Positions 25,732-36,615 are shown, numbered from the stretch's first letter. The stretch: DNA of 64,000 nucleotides from Sitta carolinensis (GCA_032173965.1 JAVUNC010000004.1:2990501-3054500), one strand, 5' to 3'. Program-made: numbers and translations. The notes: generated by a model from the letters alone, not told the origin.

Positions 25732-25825
25732 GGAGTCACAGAATGGTTTGGGTTGGAAGGGGCCTTAAAGTTGATCTATTTCCAAGCCTTGGGCAGGGAT
25801 AGTTTTCACTAGAGCAGGTTACTGG
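25732..25825 (-). mobile_element. CR1 tail fragment
   Basis: GGAGTCACAGAATGGTTTGG, then CTTGGGCAGGGATAG. Confidence 0.8.
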
Positions 25826-27043
25826 CAGAAGAAACAGAAGTCCTGGCATTTACATTTATATCAGATTGTGATTGATGTGTTCCTTCCCACATTTCCCTCT
25901 CCCTTGCGGAGAAACAAAAAAATTCCTTCAGCACCTCCAGTCTAAGAAGAGGCTGAACCCAAGTAGAGACGCTGCAGGTTGTGTTCCTGGCAAGGAATGG
26001 ATGTTTGAGCCTGAACAATGTTGGCACTGCACGATGCTGTTCCCTCTGGAATGGCCTGGCAGCAGGCTGGGGCTGCCTGCCCCAGGGAGCAAAAACTGGA
26101 AAGCCTCTTGCTCCAAGTGTGTCCACGTGTAGGGACTGGGAACAAGGGGTTCCCTTCCACATCCAGCTGGATGTCAGGGCTCTAAGGAGATGAACAGATC
26201 CCAAACCCTGTGGATTTGCAGTTATTCTCTCTTTCTCTGCACTGAATGCATCCAAGGTAAAAGCAGGAGAGAAGATAAACAGAGGATTAAACTGCCCCAA
26301 ATTTCCCCAGTGCACCCCTCTAGCTGTCCTTTCTCTAGATGGGAAATGATCCCTCAGTCCCTGTGGCTCTTCTGGTCCCTGGCTCCTCTACAAATTCCCA
26401 TTTGCTTCAGGATTAATGTGCCACTGGAAAAGGCTGAGCCCATCAGTGGCAGCACCTCTGGGATAACAGAGGTAAGAAAAGAGGGGGAAATGCAAAACAG
26501 CACCTGGAGAGAGGAGTGAAAATATGTGAGAACAGCCCTGCTTTGATTTTCAATAAATTATATTTATTTTCCTAAGTGGAGTCTGTTTTGCCCACGGTGG
26601 CAATTGCTGAGGGATCTCCCCCTGACCAATCCATTGCATGGGATCTGTGAGGACCTTGTTTCTTCTCTGCTTCCCACTTGCTGAAATTTCCATGGAAAGA
26701 GGGCTGCCTTATGCTTGGGAGGAGTCACTGCTGAGCCACAGACTTTTTTAAAGACATCTGCAGATAACCTGTGACCTGAAAAGCAGCAAGGAGCTCAAAG
26801 AGTCTCTCCTGTCTCCAGAGGGCTGTGTTAAGGGCCATGGTGAAGCCAAGAGGAAAAACAGCACTTATTCCCAAATCCCCACCCTGTCAGACCACTGGCA
26901 ATCCTGCAGCTCATTGTCAGTGCATGTTCAGGCTTTTTTGGGTTTTTTTTTTTGTTGTTGTGTTGAGCCTTTGGGCTGGGTTTGGGCACCTGTTTTAATT
27001 CAGGGACTGTGGGGACATCAGTAACCACACCACACACACCAGA
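25826..27043. other. Intergenic between the OvoDB-type and first OvoDA genes
   Basis: No exon or repeat recognised. The two genes are in the same orientation. Confidence 0.5.
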
Positions 27044-27067
27044 GTTACATTTCCTTTTTTTCTTTGT

Positions 27068-27073
27068 TTTATT
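27068..27073 (-). terminator. Polyadenylation signal of the first OvoDA gene
   Basis: AATAAA on the minus strand about 100 bp past the stop. The same signal at the same spacing occurs downstream of the second OvoDA gene. Confidence 0.6.
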
Positions 27074-27172
27074 TGTTGAGAGGAGGGGATGACAATGGGG
27101 TCAGACAGCTGGGAATCTGCTCCCAAGGCCACCACGGTGCCTCCTCTTCCCCAGGTGTTCCCTTTTCAGCTC

Positions 27173-28695
27173 CTATTTCCCCTTCCAGACGGTTGGGATG
27201 CAGCACAAGTACTTGCAGTCGGCAGAGGTGTATTTCAAATCCATCCCGTGGCACTTTGGGGAGCAGTACCCCACAGGGGCACAGGTCTTCCTGACCTTCC
27301 CATAACCTGCAAGAGGGGAGGGAGAGTGGTTGTTCCTCATTTCTGTTCCCCATGTCCCCATCTCTGTTCCCCATGTCCCCATCTCTTTTCCTCCCATGTC
27401 CCCATGTCCCCATCTCTGTTCCCCATGTCCCCATCTCTGTTCCCCATTTCCATGCCCCCCAGCCCCTCCCAGTCACAGTGGGCAGCAGGATCAGACCCTG
27501 TCCATAGGGATGTGCTGCTCCATCCCCCTCATTCCTGTCCAACATTCCTATCCAAGCCCAGCCTCAAAACTGGAAGGGACCTGGATGGTCACAAATCTGC
27601 TGAACAGCTCCTTCTGCACCTCCCTCCCCTCCTCTTTGGAAAATGTGCTCCCAAGGGAAGCAGATTCATATCCTTCCTGAGAAATGCCCCAAAGGCAAAG
27701 CTCCTAAAGATGTTCCCCTGTGCCCACAGGTGTTTCCTTGCCTTGCACCTCTCCTGAAAGGATCAGTGTTCTCAGAGCAAAGCAGCAAAATCCACATCAA
27801 GGATGCTGCAAAGGTCTTAAAATTGGTCCCACAGCAGCCTGGCACCAAATGTTCACCATGAAAAGGTTAAATGTGGGCCAAGGGAAAGACTTGCCCCAGG
27901 TGGGTGTGAATTGATATCTGAGGAGATGTCTAATACCCCTTTGGGTGAGCTCAGCCAAAAATCCCCTCTTTATTTTTGGAGAGGGACTAGCTTGAGGGTG
28001 TGGGAAACAGGGAATAGCAGCAACAGTTGTGTCACATCAATAAACCAAACATGGAACCATGGAATGGTTTGGGTTGGAAGAGACCTTAAAGGTCATCTTG
28101 TTCCAACCCCCTGCCGTGGCCAGGGGCACCTCCCACTGTCCCAGGTTGCCCCAAGCCCTGTCCAGCCTGGCCTTGGACACTTCCAGTGATCCAGTGGCAC
28201 CCTGTACCAGGACCTTCCCACCCTCACAGGGAAGAATTTCTTCCTCATACCCAAACTATATCTACCCTTTTTCAGCTTAAGCCATTACACACACCCAGGA
28301 CTGAGCTTTGACAGAGACACTGAGCTGTTTGAAAAGCCCCAACCCCCCAGCACTATGAAATTCTACAAATCTCTGGGAGAAGTGGCCACATCCAGGCTCT
28401 TGTTTGGAATTGTCTGTCCTGGGCTCACCCTTAAACTGGACACTGACATTTTAACCTCAATTATTCCTATACAAAACTCCCTGAAGCAATTCTCATTTTA
28501 TTGTCCCTCGAAAGAAGTCATTGAAGCACCTGCCCAGGTTACAGCAGCCACCTCAGAGGGTTAGAACTGAGCTTAAAAATCATTTTAAAAGAATCCCAAC
28601 TAGTATAAAGCTCATCCCACCCCATTTCCCAACTTACCTGGAGTGGCCAGGGAGAAAAGGAGGAAAAGAGCGAAGACAAGGTAGAGGAACTTCAT
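27173..28695 (-). CDS. OvoDA-like: Ovodefensin, OvoDA (gallin-type), first copy
   Basis: Secreted antimicrobial egg peptide of the gallin subfamily. Exon 1 is 28695-28638 (58 nt) with signal peptide MKFLYLVFALFLLFSLATP and a phase-1 GTAAG donor. The intron is 1331 bp and ends CTCTTGCAG. Exon 2 is 27306-27173 and encodes 43 residues plus TAG, for 63 residues overall. Spacing is C-X5-C-X3-C-X11-C-X3-CC, the arrangement of chicken gallin. The motif GYCSPKC carries the conserved Gly, and the tail is IPTVWKGK. The mature region is cationic (about 8 Lys/Arg, 2 Asp). The intron holds a 21-bp minisatellite and a minus-strand CR1. Exon 2 and flanks are about 99% identical to the gene at 40597, differing there by Ala/Thr and Val/Ile, whereas the signal exons differ widely. 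The plus-strand OvoDB gene starts about 4.3 kb away, divergently oriented. Confidence 0.92.
27346..27452. repeat. 21-bp minisatellite in the first OvoDA intron
   Basis: Tandem units like CCCCATGTCCCCATCTCTGT, about four of them, one variant. It lies just inside the intron beyond exon 2 on the gene's strand. Long open frames on both strands here are artefacts of the repeat. Confidence 0.85.
28050..28290 (-). mobile_element. CR1 3' fragment in the first OvoDA intron
   Basis: GGAACCATGGAATGGTTTGG to CTCACAGGGAAGAATTTC. No counterpart is seen in the second OvoDA intron, so it inserted after duplication or was lost there. Confidence 0.85.
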
Positions 28696-28699
28696 GGCT

Positions 28700-29250
28700 G
28701 GAGTTGAGCTGGGATGTCAGCGAGGCTGGAGAGAGGAGAGCTGGAGAGCTCGGAGGGAGGAGGTGATGTACAGGCAGGCTGGAGCTGCTGGGTTTTATAG
28801 AGAGTGTCCCTGAGGAGCAGAGGATGCTGGGGACACGGGAATTCATCCAAGTCGTGCTCTTTGGGGCTGGGTGTGCAGTGATGGCCCAAGAATTCCCCAA
28901 TTGTGCTGGCAGGCACCTCCTGTCTGCCCAACATCAGATAGGATCCCAGCACTGATGAGAACACAAAGGAATAGGGGATGTTGATATCTGGGTCCTTAGC
29001 AGGGGCTGTGGGTCAGAGAGACCCGATGGAGATCTGCGGGTGCAGCCAGGAGGGGAGAAAGATCAGTATCATGGAATTCCAGGCCTTTCCCAACCTCTGG
29101 CAGTGATGCAGAGGGATGCAACAGGGCCACGATGCACTGATAACTCTCCCTGCATTGTCCAGGCTGATCGCCTGGTGGGACTGATGGCCTGGAAAGGATC
29201 CCTGCTCGGAACCGTGCCTGCAAAATCTCCCTGATAAATTCAGGGAGGTG
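28700..29250. repeat. Upstream homology block of the OvoDA genes, copy 1
   Basis: Promoter and upstream sequence of the first OvoDA gene that aligns with about 42075-42570. The clearest stretch is 29055-29240 against 42375-42570 (shared GATCAGTATCA and CCTTTCCCAACCT words). It is clearly more diverged than the exon 2 block. Confidence 0.65.
28793..28799 (-). promoter_or_regulatory. TATA box of the first OvoDA gene
   Basis: TATAAAA on the minus strand, about 98 bp upstream of the ATG. The position matches the TATA boxes of the other three ovodefensin genes. Confidence 0.7.
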
Positions 29251-30239
29251 CCTTTGGTTGTCCCCTCTGATGGATGGATGGGTGGGAGCTCTGGGGCTGC
29301 CAGCTCCAGGGAGCCTGGAGGAGACACTTTGATCATCACCTCGTCCCCACGGGCCCTCCAGACAGTCCAGGGCTTTCAGACAGGAGCCAAGCTCTATGGG
29401 GGAACTTCTGCAGCCCCAGCTCACTGGGCTGTTTAATAACTTGACAAACAGCCAGGAAGAGAAGGAGGCTGAAGGGACAACAAGCTGCTTCAGAATTACT
29501 CAATATCATCAAACCTGAATCCTCAGAGTGTAGCAGATGAGTATTAGAGCACAGCAGGGCAGCAAAATGACAAATGCTGCATCAGTGAGAATTTGGAGAA
29601 AACTATAATCTGTATAAATGGAGGGTCTGAATTACCTAAAGCCAGCCAGGAAGGAGGTTTGGGCATCCTGCATCACCCTGTGGGATGTGCACTGCTCATC
29701 TCCCCATACCTGATGACCTTTGGTAAGGAAAGAAGAGGTTAAAGGAAGGTGGCAGAGCTGGGGACTTGTTTTCACAAAATTAAACATACTGGAACTTGCC
29801 AGCTCAGGGTAGAAACTTAATGAAGGTGTATCACAAGCTGCAAACCTTTTAGAGGCCTAAGTTGGACAGAACTACAGTTCTGCAATTATCCTAACCCAAG
29901 AAATAAGTGGGATATGAAGGTAAATCAGGTATTTATCATAAAAGTTATTAAAAAAAAAAAAAGTCTTCTTTCACACTGAGGATAGCTGAAAAGTGGAACT
30001 TGAACAAGAAATCTAAGAAGTTAAAATGCACTGAAAGGACAAATGTATTGAAAAAGCAATTTATAAATTAATATAGCAGGTGCAAATTTAAAAATCAGGT
30101 GCAAAATCTCATTGGGGAATTTGCCAAAGTTCATGTCACTGACTTCTCATCCTGGCCACCAATAGATCTCCTTTCCTGGATTTGAGGGCTGCCATGTTTT
30201 CCACATCTCTTTCCTGATCATAACCATTCTACTTGATTC

Positions 30240-30241
<2 letters not shown>
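29251..30241. other. Intergenic in the divergent OvoDA/OvoDB interval
   Basis: Unique sequence, no exon recognised. Any shared enhancer of the pair would lie in this interval. Confidence 0.45.

Positions 30242-30290
<49 letters not shown>
30242..30290 (+). repeat. Poly-T homopolymer of about 45 nt
   Basis: Near-pure T run, abutting the CR1 fragment to its right. Confidence 0.95.
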
Positions 30291-30309
30291 CTTGACAGGT
30301 CACATCTTA

Positions 30310-30930
30310 ATCACAGAATTGCAGAATCATTTAGGTGGGAAAATACCTCTGAGATCGAGTCCAAGAGTTCCCTCAGCAGTGCCAAGGCCACCACTGCCCC
30401 ATGTCCCCAAATGCCACAGCCACAGGGCTTTAAAATCCCTCCAGGGATGGGGAACCCAGCACTGCCCTGGGCAGCCTGTTCCAATGCCTGACCACACTTT
30501 GGGTGAATAAATTTTTCCCAATATCCAACCTCCCCTGGAGCAGCTTGAGGCCGTTTTCCCTTGTTCTGTCCCTGTTCCCTGGGAGCAGAGCCTGACCCCC
30601 TGGCTGTCCCCTCCTGTCAGGAGTTGTGCAGAGCCAGAAGATCCCCCCCTGAGCCTCCTTTGCTCCAGGCTGAGCCCCTTTCCAGCTCCCTCAGCCTCTC
30701 CTGGGGCTCCAGCCCCTTCCCCAGCTCCATTCCCTTCCCTGGCTCCAGCCCCTCCAGGTCTCTCCTGTCAGAGGGTCCCAGAGCTGTCCCCAGGGCTGGA
30801 GGTGTCCCAGCACTGCCCCAGCCCTGCCTGGTGACCTCCAGCCATTTTCTGAGCCCCCTGAGCCCTTTCCCTGCTCCCTGGAGCGTGGAGCACACGACTG
30901 GATGGATGCACTTCCCAAGGGCCACGGGTG
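30310..30930 (-). mobile_element. CR1 fragment of a second subfamily
   Basis: Different module order from most copies: AATTGCAGAATCATTTAGG, GCCAAGGCCACCACTGCCCC, GGCAGCCTGTTCCAATGCC. Fragments 31430, 38930, 43405 and 51905 belong to the same type. Confidence 0.8.
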
Positions 30931-31429
30931 TGCCCTGGGTTTTCCAGACTCAGCTGTTGTTTGCACTTGTGGGACAATGGGTGCTGCTTTCCCAACAGCC
31001 TGGCTCGGCTCTTCGGTGCCTGCCTGTGATCTGCTGCCACACAAATGATCCCTGCAGAACTGCCCACAGCCAGAAACTCCTTGTTCTGTGTTCTCCAGCT
31101 CATTAGCCATGTCTGTATAGACGAGGTGGCTTCCATTATTACTTAATTTTTTTTTTTTCAATATGGTTTTAGCATGAGGAGTTCCTCTGGATTTCTAATC
31201 CTGTCCCCCAGTGCTTTTCAACCTCTTATTTGTGAATTTTTGAAGCATTTTTTCCAGACAACCAAGAAAATTAATAGGCAGGATAGCACTGGAATCACAA
31301 GAGACTTCTGATCAGATGTGGTGTGGAAATTCATTTCCTTAGCCTCATTTACATATTTGCTCATATCCCTTTTAATCGGCATCATGATCCTTTTGGAAAG
31401 ATTTCAGGAAAAATACCCAGAAAGGGCTT

Positions 31430-32070
31430 GGACCAAATCAATGGGATGAAAACCAGGCCAAGTGCAGGGTCCTGCCCATAGGTTGGGGCAGCCCAAGGAT
31501 CAATCCAGGCTGGGGATGAAGGGAGGGAGCAGCCCTGGGAGAAGGACTTGGGGGTGCCAGGGGTGAGAGCTGGACATGACCCAGCCCTGAACTCCCCATG
31601 CCTCAGGATGAACCCCCAGCTGGAGCATCCAGGGAAGGGAACGGAGCTGGGGAAGGGGCTGGAGCCCCAGGAGAGGCTGAGGGAGCTGGGAAGGGGCTCA
31701 GCCTGGAGCAGAGGAGGCTCAGGGGGGCCCTTCTGGCTCTGCACAACTCCTGACAGGAGGAGACAGCCGGGTGGGGGTCAGGCTCTGCTCCCAGGGAACA
31801 GGGACAGGAGGAGAGGGAACGACTTCAGGCTTCACTAGGGAAGGTTTAGATTATTAGGAATATTAGGGAATGTTTCTTCAGTGAAAAAGTGACCAGGCAC
31901 TGGCACAGACTGCCCAGGGCTGTGGTGGTGTCCCCATCCCTAGAAGGGTCCCAAAGGGAAGTGGGTATGACATGTGGGACGTGGTTTAGTGGTGACACAG
32001 TGGTGCCAAGTTCACTGCACTCAAGGATCTCAGAAGTATTTTCCCACCTTAGTGATTCTTTGATTTAGTC
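31430..32070 (+). mobile_element. CR1 fragment of the second subfamily
   Basis: Plus sense: GGAGAAGGACTTGGGGGTGC, CAGAGGAGGCTCAGGGG, then tail TTAGTGATTCTTTGATT. Confidence 0.82.
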
Positions 32071-32074
32071 AGAA

Positions 32075-32550
32075 GGATGTGGACCCATTGGACTGAGTCT
32101 AGAGGAGAGCCACGAAATTCATCACAGAACTGGATTCCCTCTGCTCTGGAGCCAGGCTGGGAGAGCTGGGGGTGCTCACCTGGAGAAGAGAAGGATCCAG
32201 GGAGAGCTCAGAGCCCCTTGCAGAGCCTAAAGGGGCTCCAGGAGAGCTGGAGAGGGACTGGGGACAAGGCATGGAGGGACAGGACACCGGGCAATGTCCT
32301 AAAGCTGAAGGAGGCAAGATTCAGATAGGATATTGGGAAGGAATTCTTGGCTGTGAGAGTGGGGAAGCCCTGGCACAGGTTTCCCTGGGAAGCTGTGGCT
32401 GCCCCTGGATCCCAAGGCCAGGCTGGATGGGGCTTGGAGCACCCTGGGCTAGTGGAAGATGTTCCTGCCCATGGCAGGGGGTGGAACTGGATGGTCTTTA
32501 AGATGCCTTCCCACACAAACTCTTTGGGATTCTGTTCCATGACTCTTTGA
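32075..32550 (+). mobile_element. CR1 3' fragment upstream of the OvoDB gene
   Basis: Plus sense: GGAGAGCCACGAAATTCATC to GGGATTCTGTTCCATGAC. It directly abuts duplicated block B and is absent from the other copy of that block. Confidence 0.85.
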
Positions 32551-32880
32551 TCCTCAGTGCCAGAGCACTGCTCAGGGTTGGATGCTCCATAAAACCATTC
32601 CCCACCATGGATCTGATACCCCATTGTGCCCATGCCTTGCAGAAGTGCCCAGAGCTGACTGGGAGCCATCCCAGACTGAGTTCCAGCTGCCCTGGAGCAG
32701 CTGTGCTGTGGGCAGCCCCGGCACACAGTGCCCAGCAGCCGGATCTGGGGAGCAGGAATGGCCCCACGTGCCCGTGGAGCACGGGCCTGGCTGCCAGGGG
32801 CCTTTGTGAGAGGGTCAGGGTGACACTGCTCGGCCTGGAGAGCAAACAACAGCTCCAGGGAGATGGTTTAGCCCAAGGCT
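32546..32880 (+). repeat. Duplicated block B, copy 1 (OvoDB upstream region)
   Basis: Upstream sequence of the plus-strand OvoDB gene, from GATCCTCAGTGCC to GAGATGGTTT. It is nearly identical to 45157-45345, except that about 32632-32779 is missing from the other copy and a 9-bp stretch is missing here. Confidence 0.88.
32812..32825 (+). promoter_or_regulatory. Imperfect estrogen response element
   Basis: GGGTCA-GGG-TGACA, close to the consensus palindrome AGGTCA-N3-TGACCT, about 85 bp upstream of the TATA box. It is preserved in the duplicated promoter at 45287-45300 with a perfect first half-site. Steroid induction is known for chicken gallin; function here is inferred. Confidence 0.45.
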
Positions 32881-32907
32881 CTCCTCTGGCTGTGGCCGGA
32901 GTCCCTC

Positions 32908-32914
32908 TATAAAA
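32908..32914 (+). promoter_or_regulatory. TATA box of the plus-strand OvoDB gene
   Basis: TATAAAA 77 bp before the ATG. It is followed by three tandem copies of CCTCGGACAC at about 32926-32957, in the predicted 5' UTR or around the start site. Confidence 0.75.
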
Positions 32915-32990
32915 CCTCCGCCCTCGGACACCTCGGACACCTCGGACACGCTCTTCTCCCTGTGTGCCAAGACCCCCCTGGCCTCCAGCC

Positions 32991-34060
32991 ATGAGGGTGC
33001 TCTGCGTGGTCTTTGCTGTGCTCCTGCTTTTCTCCCTGGCCACCCCAGGTAAGACAGGGAGGTGTGGAGGTGGAGGAATCGGGGTGACCTGTGTCCTCTG
33101 CAGCCTCTGTGCCCCAGGAGGAGGCAGGGGGTTCACCTTCGAGGCAGTGGGGATCAGGTCCTTGGTGATTTACCCAAACAACTGGTTTGGGATGGGATGA
33201 ACCCCACACTGCAAATCCCATCTTTCACATTCACCTCATCTTTCTCCCTCATCCCCAGAGGGATCCAGCATGAGTAGAGGGGTGGTTTGTAAGTGCCCAG
33301 CTGTCCTCCAGCTCACTGGGGACATGAAATGCTTCCTGTCTCAGGTGGGTCTAACCCCAGAGATGCCCAGAGCATCAGTACTGATGCCTTAAGATTTTAG
33401 CTTTTATATTTTTCAGATGTTGTGCTGTTCTGGTGGGGAGTTTTAGGTGTCATATTAAGTGCTACTGAGCTCTCTTCTCAAAGTAGACAGACAAAACAAT
33501 TCCTTCTCTAGTTTGATACCAAGGACAACTCTCAGGCCCTAGAATGAAAACAACAGTGAAGTGAGAAGGAAAACAAAGAGGATGGAGCTTCATAACCTGA
33601 AGCTATGGTTGGACAATTGATTGTGATATGCTGATGGACCAGAACTTATAAAAGTGGGACGACCTCGTGCTCAGTCATCCATTTTGTGCCCATCTTGGGT
33701 TCACTTGGGTGTGGTCTGCTGGACTCTTGTGCTGCCCAGGTGTTCCCATTGAAGCTTTTTAATAAATCCCTGCTTTATCCTTTCTCTCTGTCCAGTCTCT
33801 GTCCTAGGTCAGCCTCCAGAAGGCACCAGTACCAGCAAGGTACAACTGGAACCAGCAAGGACACAACTCCTTGTGCTCTGCCCTCCTACGTCTCCATGGT
33901 TTTTCCTCTAACCCCCCTCTGTCTCACAGGGCACGGGCAGCCCAAGGGTTTCTGTGATGGATACTGCGCCCAGGCGTGTGGAGAGACCGAGGAGTGGTCC
34001 TACAACCCCTACTGCGAGGAGCTGCACTGCTGCACCCCCTCTCCCAAAAAGGGGAAATGA
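32991..34060 (+). CDS. OvoDB-like: Ovodefensin, OvoDB-type spacing, acidic mature peptide
   Basis: Secreted ovodefensin and the only cluster member on the plus strand. Exon 1 is 32991-33048 with signal peptide MRVLCVVFAVLLLFSLATP. The start context is CCAGCCATGA and the donor is phase 1, CCAG/GTAAG. The intron is 881 bp and contains a probable solo LTR. It ends TGTCTCACAG. Exon 2 is 33930-34060 and encodes 42 residues plus TGA, for 62 in total. Spacing is C-X3-C-X3-C-X11-C-X4-CC, with the conserved Gly before the second Cys (CDGYC). Unlike its relatives the peptide is acidic: GETEE and EEL stretches give six Asp/Glu against four Lys, three of them in the tail KKGK. That could mean a changed target or role. 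Its upstream region is duplicated at 45157. Confidence 0.9.
33419..33830 (+). mobile_element. Probable solo LTR of an endogenous retrovirus in the OvoDB intron
   Basis: The stretch has LTR layout: TTATAAAAG near 33647, AATAAA near 33761, then a pyrimidine-rich U5-like segment ending near a CA. No gag, pol or env sequence accompanies it. The ends are uncertain and a target-site duplication could not be fixed. Confidence 0.45.
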
Positions 34061-34123
34061 CTGCGAGGAGCCCAGCCCCGGAGCGAGGGCAGCGCTCGCC
34101 CTGGAGCTGCTTCCAGGCTTTGA

Positions 34124-34143
34124 AGTAAAGATGGGCAGATAAA
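34124..34143 (+). terminator. Variant polyadenylation signals of the plus-strand OvoDB gene
   Basis: AGTAAA at 34124 and GATAAA at 34138, 64-78 bp past the stop. No canonical AATAAA lies close by, so these weaker variants are the likely signals. Confidence 0.4.
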
Positions 34144-34149
34144 GATGGT

Positions 34150-35809
34150 TTCTGTGTGCTGTGAAGTTCATTCGCCTCCTGGGAGGGGCAGCCGGCAGAG
34201 GTTGGTGGCCAGAGCTCCCTGGAGAGTGGTCACGACACACCCCTGCCAGTCCCAGCTGCTTCAGGCAGCCCCAAACCCCTGACACCAAAATGCCACCCAG
34301 GAAAAGCAAAGGCTTTGGGATTTCTGAAGCAGAGTGCTGGCAAAGGCTGGGAGGGGGCTCACTGCTTAATGCAGTCCTCAAGCTGACTCCCAGTTTATTT
34401 GTGGGGGGCACAACAGCCCCATCAGTCCCACTCAGCCTCTGCACTGGGGCTCTCAGTCCCGTGGAGAAGTAGGAACGGAAGACAAACAGCACCACCTTCC
34501 CCTTATCCCCCAAAATCCCATTCCTGGGGTGCCCATGGAGCAGCCAGTGCAGCCACTGGGGATTTGGGGTCCCGTGGTTGTCCTGGACAGCCTCACCAGG
34601 TGCCTTCTCAGCAGAGTCTGTCACCAGATTATTCTGTGGGGATCACCAAGAGCAGGAGAACAGCGGGGGATTTCCTCAGCGTCCCCTTCCCTACCCCATC
34701 CACTGTGGGATAACCCCATCACTCCAGGTATTCTGTGTGGGGGCATGGACTGACCCAGTGTGGGCTGGCTCAGAACACCCCACAAACACTCCAGCAATAC
34801 TGCAGGCTGGGTTGTTTGTGTCCTAAAGGGACACAGGGCAGAAATCAGCTCTGTTTCTCTGAAACCCTGCAGGAAATAAAGGAACTTTCCAGCCCTGGGG
34901 CCTGGCAAACACAGAAAAAGCTTTTCACGGGTATTTGTAGGTGCTGCAAGAGAAGAGAGGGGGTACAGACCTCTCCCTCTTGTGGGATGGCTCCCAATTT
35001 CTGCAGGAGGAAGGGCTGTGTCTCCTCTCCTCAGCAGCACCCTTTGTGATCAGCAGAGATCTTGGCACATGGAGCTGGAGGTAAATGTAATTTCTTCCTC
35101 AGGATAATTTACATATTTGTCCAAAACTCCCATTTTCAGGACACCTGGGGCCTGCTGGTGTGTCTGAACTTGCAATGAGGGGTTCCAAGGGTTCTGTGAC
35201 CACCCTGGTCTGAATGAGTGATCCTGGAAATTTTTTGGCAGATAGGTAGGAAAAAAAAGAATAACAGGAAAAAAAATGACCAAGCTTATCCTCCTTTATT
35301 TTATCTTTAGGATAAAATTTTCATCCCTAGGATAAATGTGGAATCTGATAACCTGAAACACATTATCAGTTTAAAAGCTGACCAGGGATACAGGAAACCT
35401 GATAAGGCTGTGGGATTTCTTAGGATACAGACAAGAGGACTGAGTCTCTTCACAGACTGGGTGAGATGCTGAGTGTGAGGGGGTTCAGGTCCAGTTTACA
35501 GAGGCTGAGGGCTGGCAGCAGGTAAAAATCACATTTTTTGATACAGGATGGCCCATCAAGAGCACAGACTGTCAGCATTCACCTGAGCCCAGGCAAGACG
35601 ACAAGAAAACAGAAAATTCACTTAAACCAGCCCTGAGCTGGTGACACTTCACAGACACATGAGGCTGAAAGTTTGATTAGAGGATAAAAATTCCAGAAGG
35701 AAATATAGAACACAAATAAAAATCTCATTTGCTGTTTCTTTGGGTTTTTTCCCTGGGAATTTTGAGAGAAGAGTGAAAAGAAAAGCCAAGTGAAATGAAC
35801 TCCAAAATG
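34150..35809. other. Intergenic downstream of the plus-strand OvoDB gene
   Basis: No exon or clear repeat recognised. Confidence 0.5.
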
Positions 35810-35920
35810 GGGTTTGGAGCAGCCTGGGTGGTGGAATTTGCCCCTGCCCATGGCAGGGGCTGAGATGAGATGAGCTAAAAATTCCACTGACAACCCAAAC
35901 CATTCTGTGATTCACTGATA
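35810..35920 (+). mobile_element. CR1 tail fragment
   Basis: GGTTTGGAGCAGCCTGGG to CATTCTGTGATTCACTGA. Confidence 0.8.
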
Positions 35921-36572
35921 TTATAAATTCCAACTATGCCAAGAAGCAGATTCATATCCGGGAAAGAACCTTTTATAGGAGAAATTGGTTGAATATCTCT
36001 TTGTTATGCTGATAAATTACTGGATTATGAGGGTTTCTCATATTTACAGGGAGAAAACATCAGTTCCTGGGCTTGGTTCAAAGTTGTCCCCTGGGAGAGC
36101 CCCTGCAACTCAGATCACAGAGAATTTACACTCCACAGCTTCCCAGGGGCAGCAGGGGCTGGGAAGGCCACTGCCTCTGCACTCAATATCAATAAAGAGG
36201 TGATATAAAAATGGGGGAATTGTTAAAAAGGAGACAAAGGGTGCAGCTAAAAGAGTAAAATGCTTGCAAATAGATTCTTTGCAAGCACCTGGGGAGATGT
36301 TTAAGGCCACTAAGAAGGAGACTTAGGGAAAATCTATGACAGGTATTTAAAAAAAAAAAAACCAAAACCCTGAGAAAGAGCAAAAAGGAAAAGGTCACGG
36401 CAGAAGAGTGGGATGAGGGAGGTTGTTAGAAAGGAAAAGCTGAAATAGTGTCCAAATATGGAATATAGAAAAGATAATAAATGGGCCTGACAAAGTATAA
36501 AACACAATAAGGCAACTCAGCAGAGAATTGCAGGAAGAGCTTGAAAAATGTGAGGAAACCTCTTCAAAACAG

Positions 36573-36613
<41 letters not shown>
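36573..36613 (+). repeat. Poly-T homopolymer of about 40 nt
   Basis: Pure T run between AGTC and AAGCACATC. Confidence 0.95.

Positions 36614-36615
<2 letters not shown>

Larger units (their letters stand above)
27044..27535. repeat. Duplicated block A, copy 1 (OvoDA exon 2 plus flanks)
   Basis: Covers the 3' UTR, exon 2 and intron minisatellite of the first OvoDA gene. It aligns with 40467-41080. By eye only three substitutions occur in about the first 300 bp, two of them in exon 2. Similarity starts abruptly at the TTACATTTCC stretch and fades into diverged homology after the sequence GTGCTGCTCCATCCCC. Confidence 0.88.

Noticed and set aside
27346..27452. CRISPR-like short repeats
   Set aside because: Direct tandem minisatellite without unique spacers in a vertebrate intron.
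32208..33136. Two minus-strand open frames of over 200 codons
   Set aside because: Antisense to CR1 and to the OvoDB promoter and signal exon; no family similarity.
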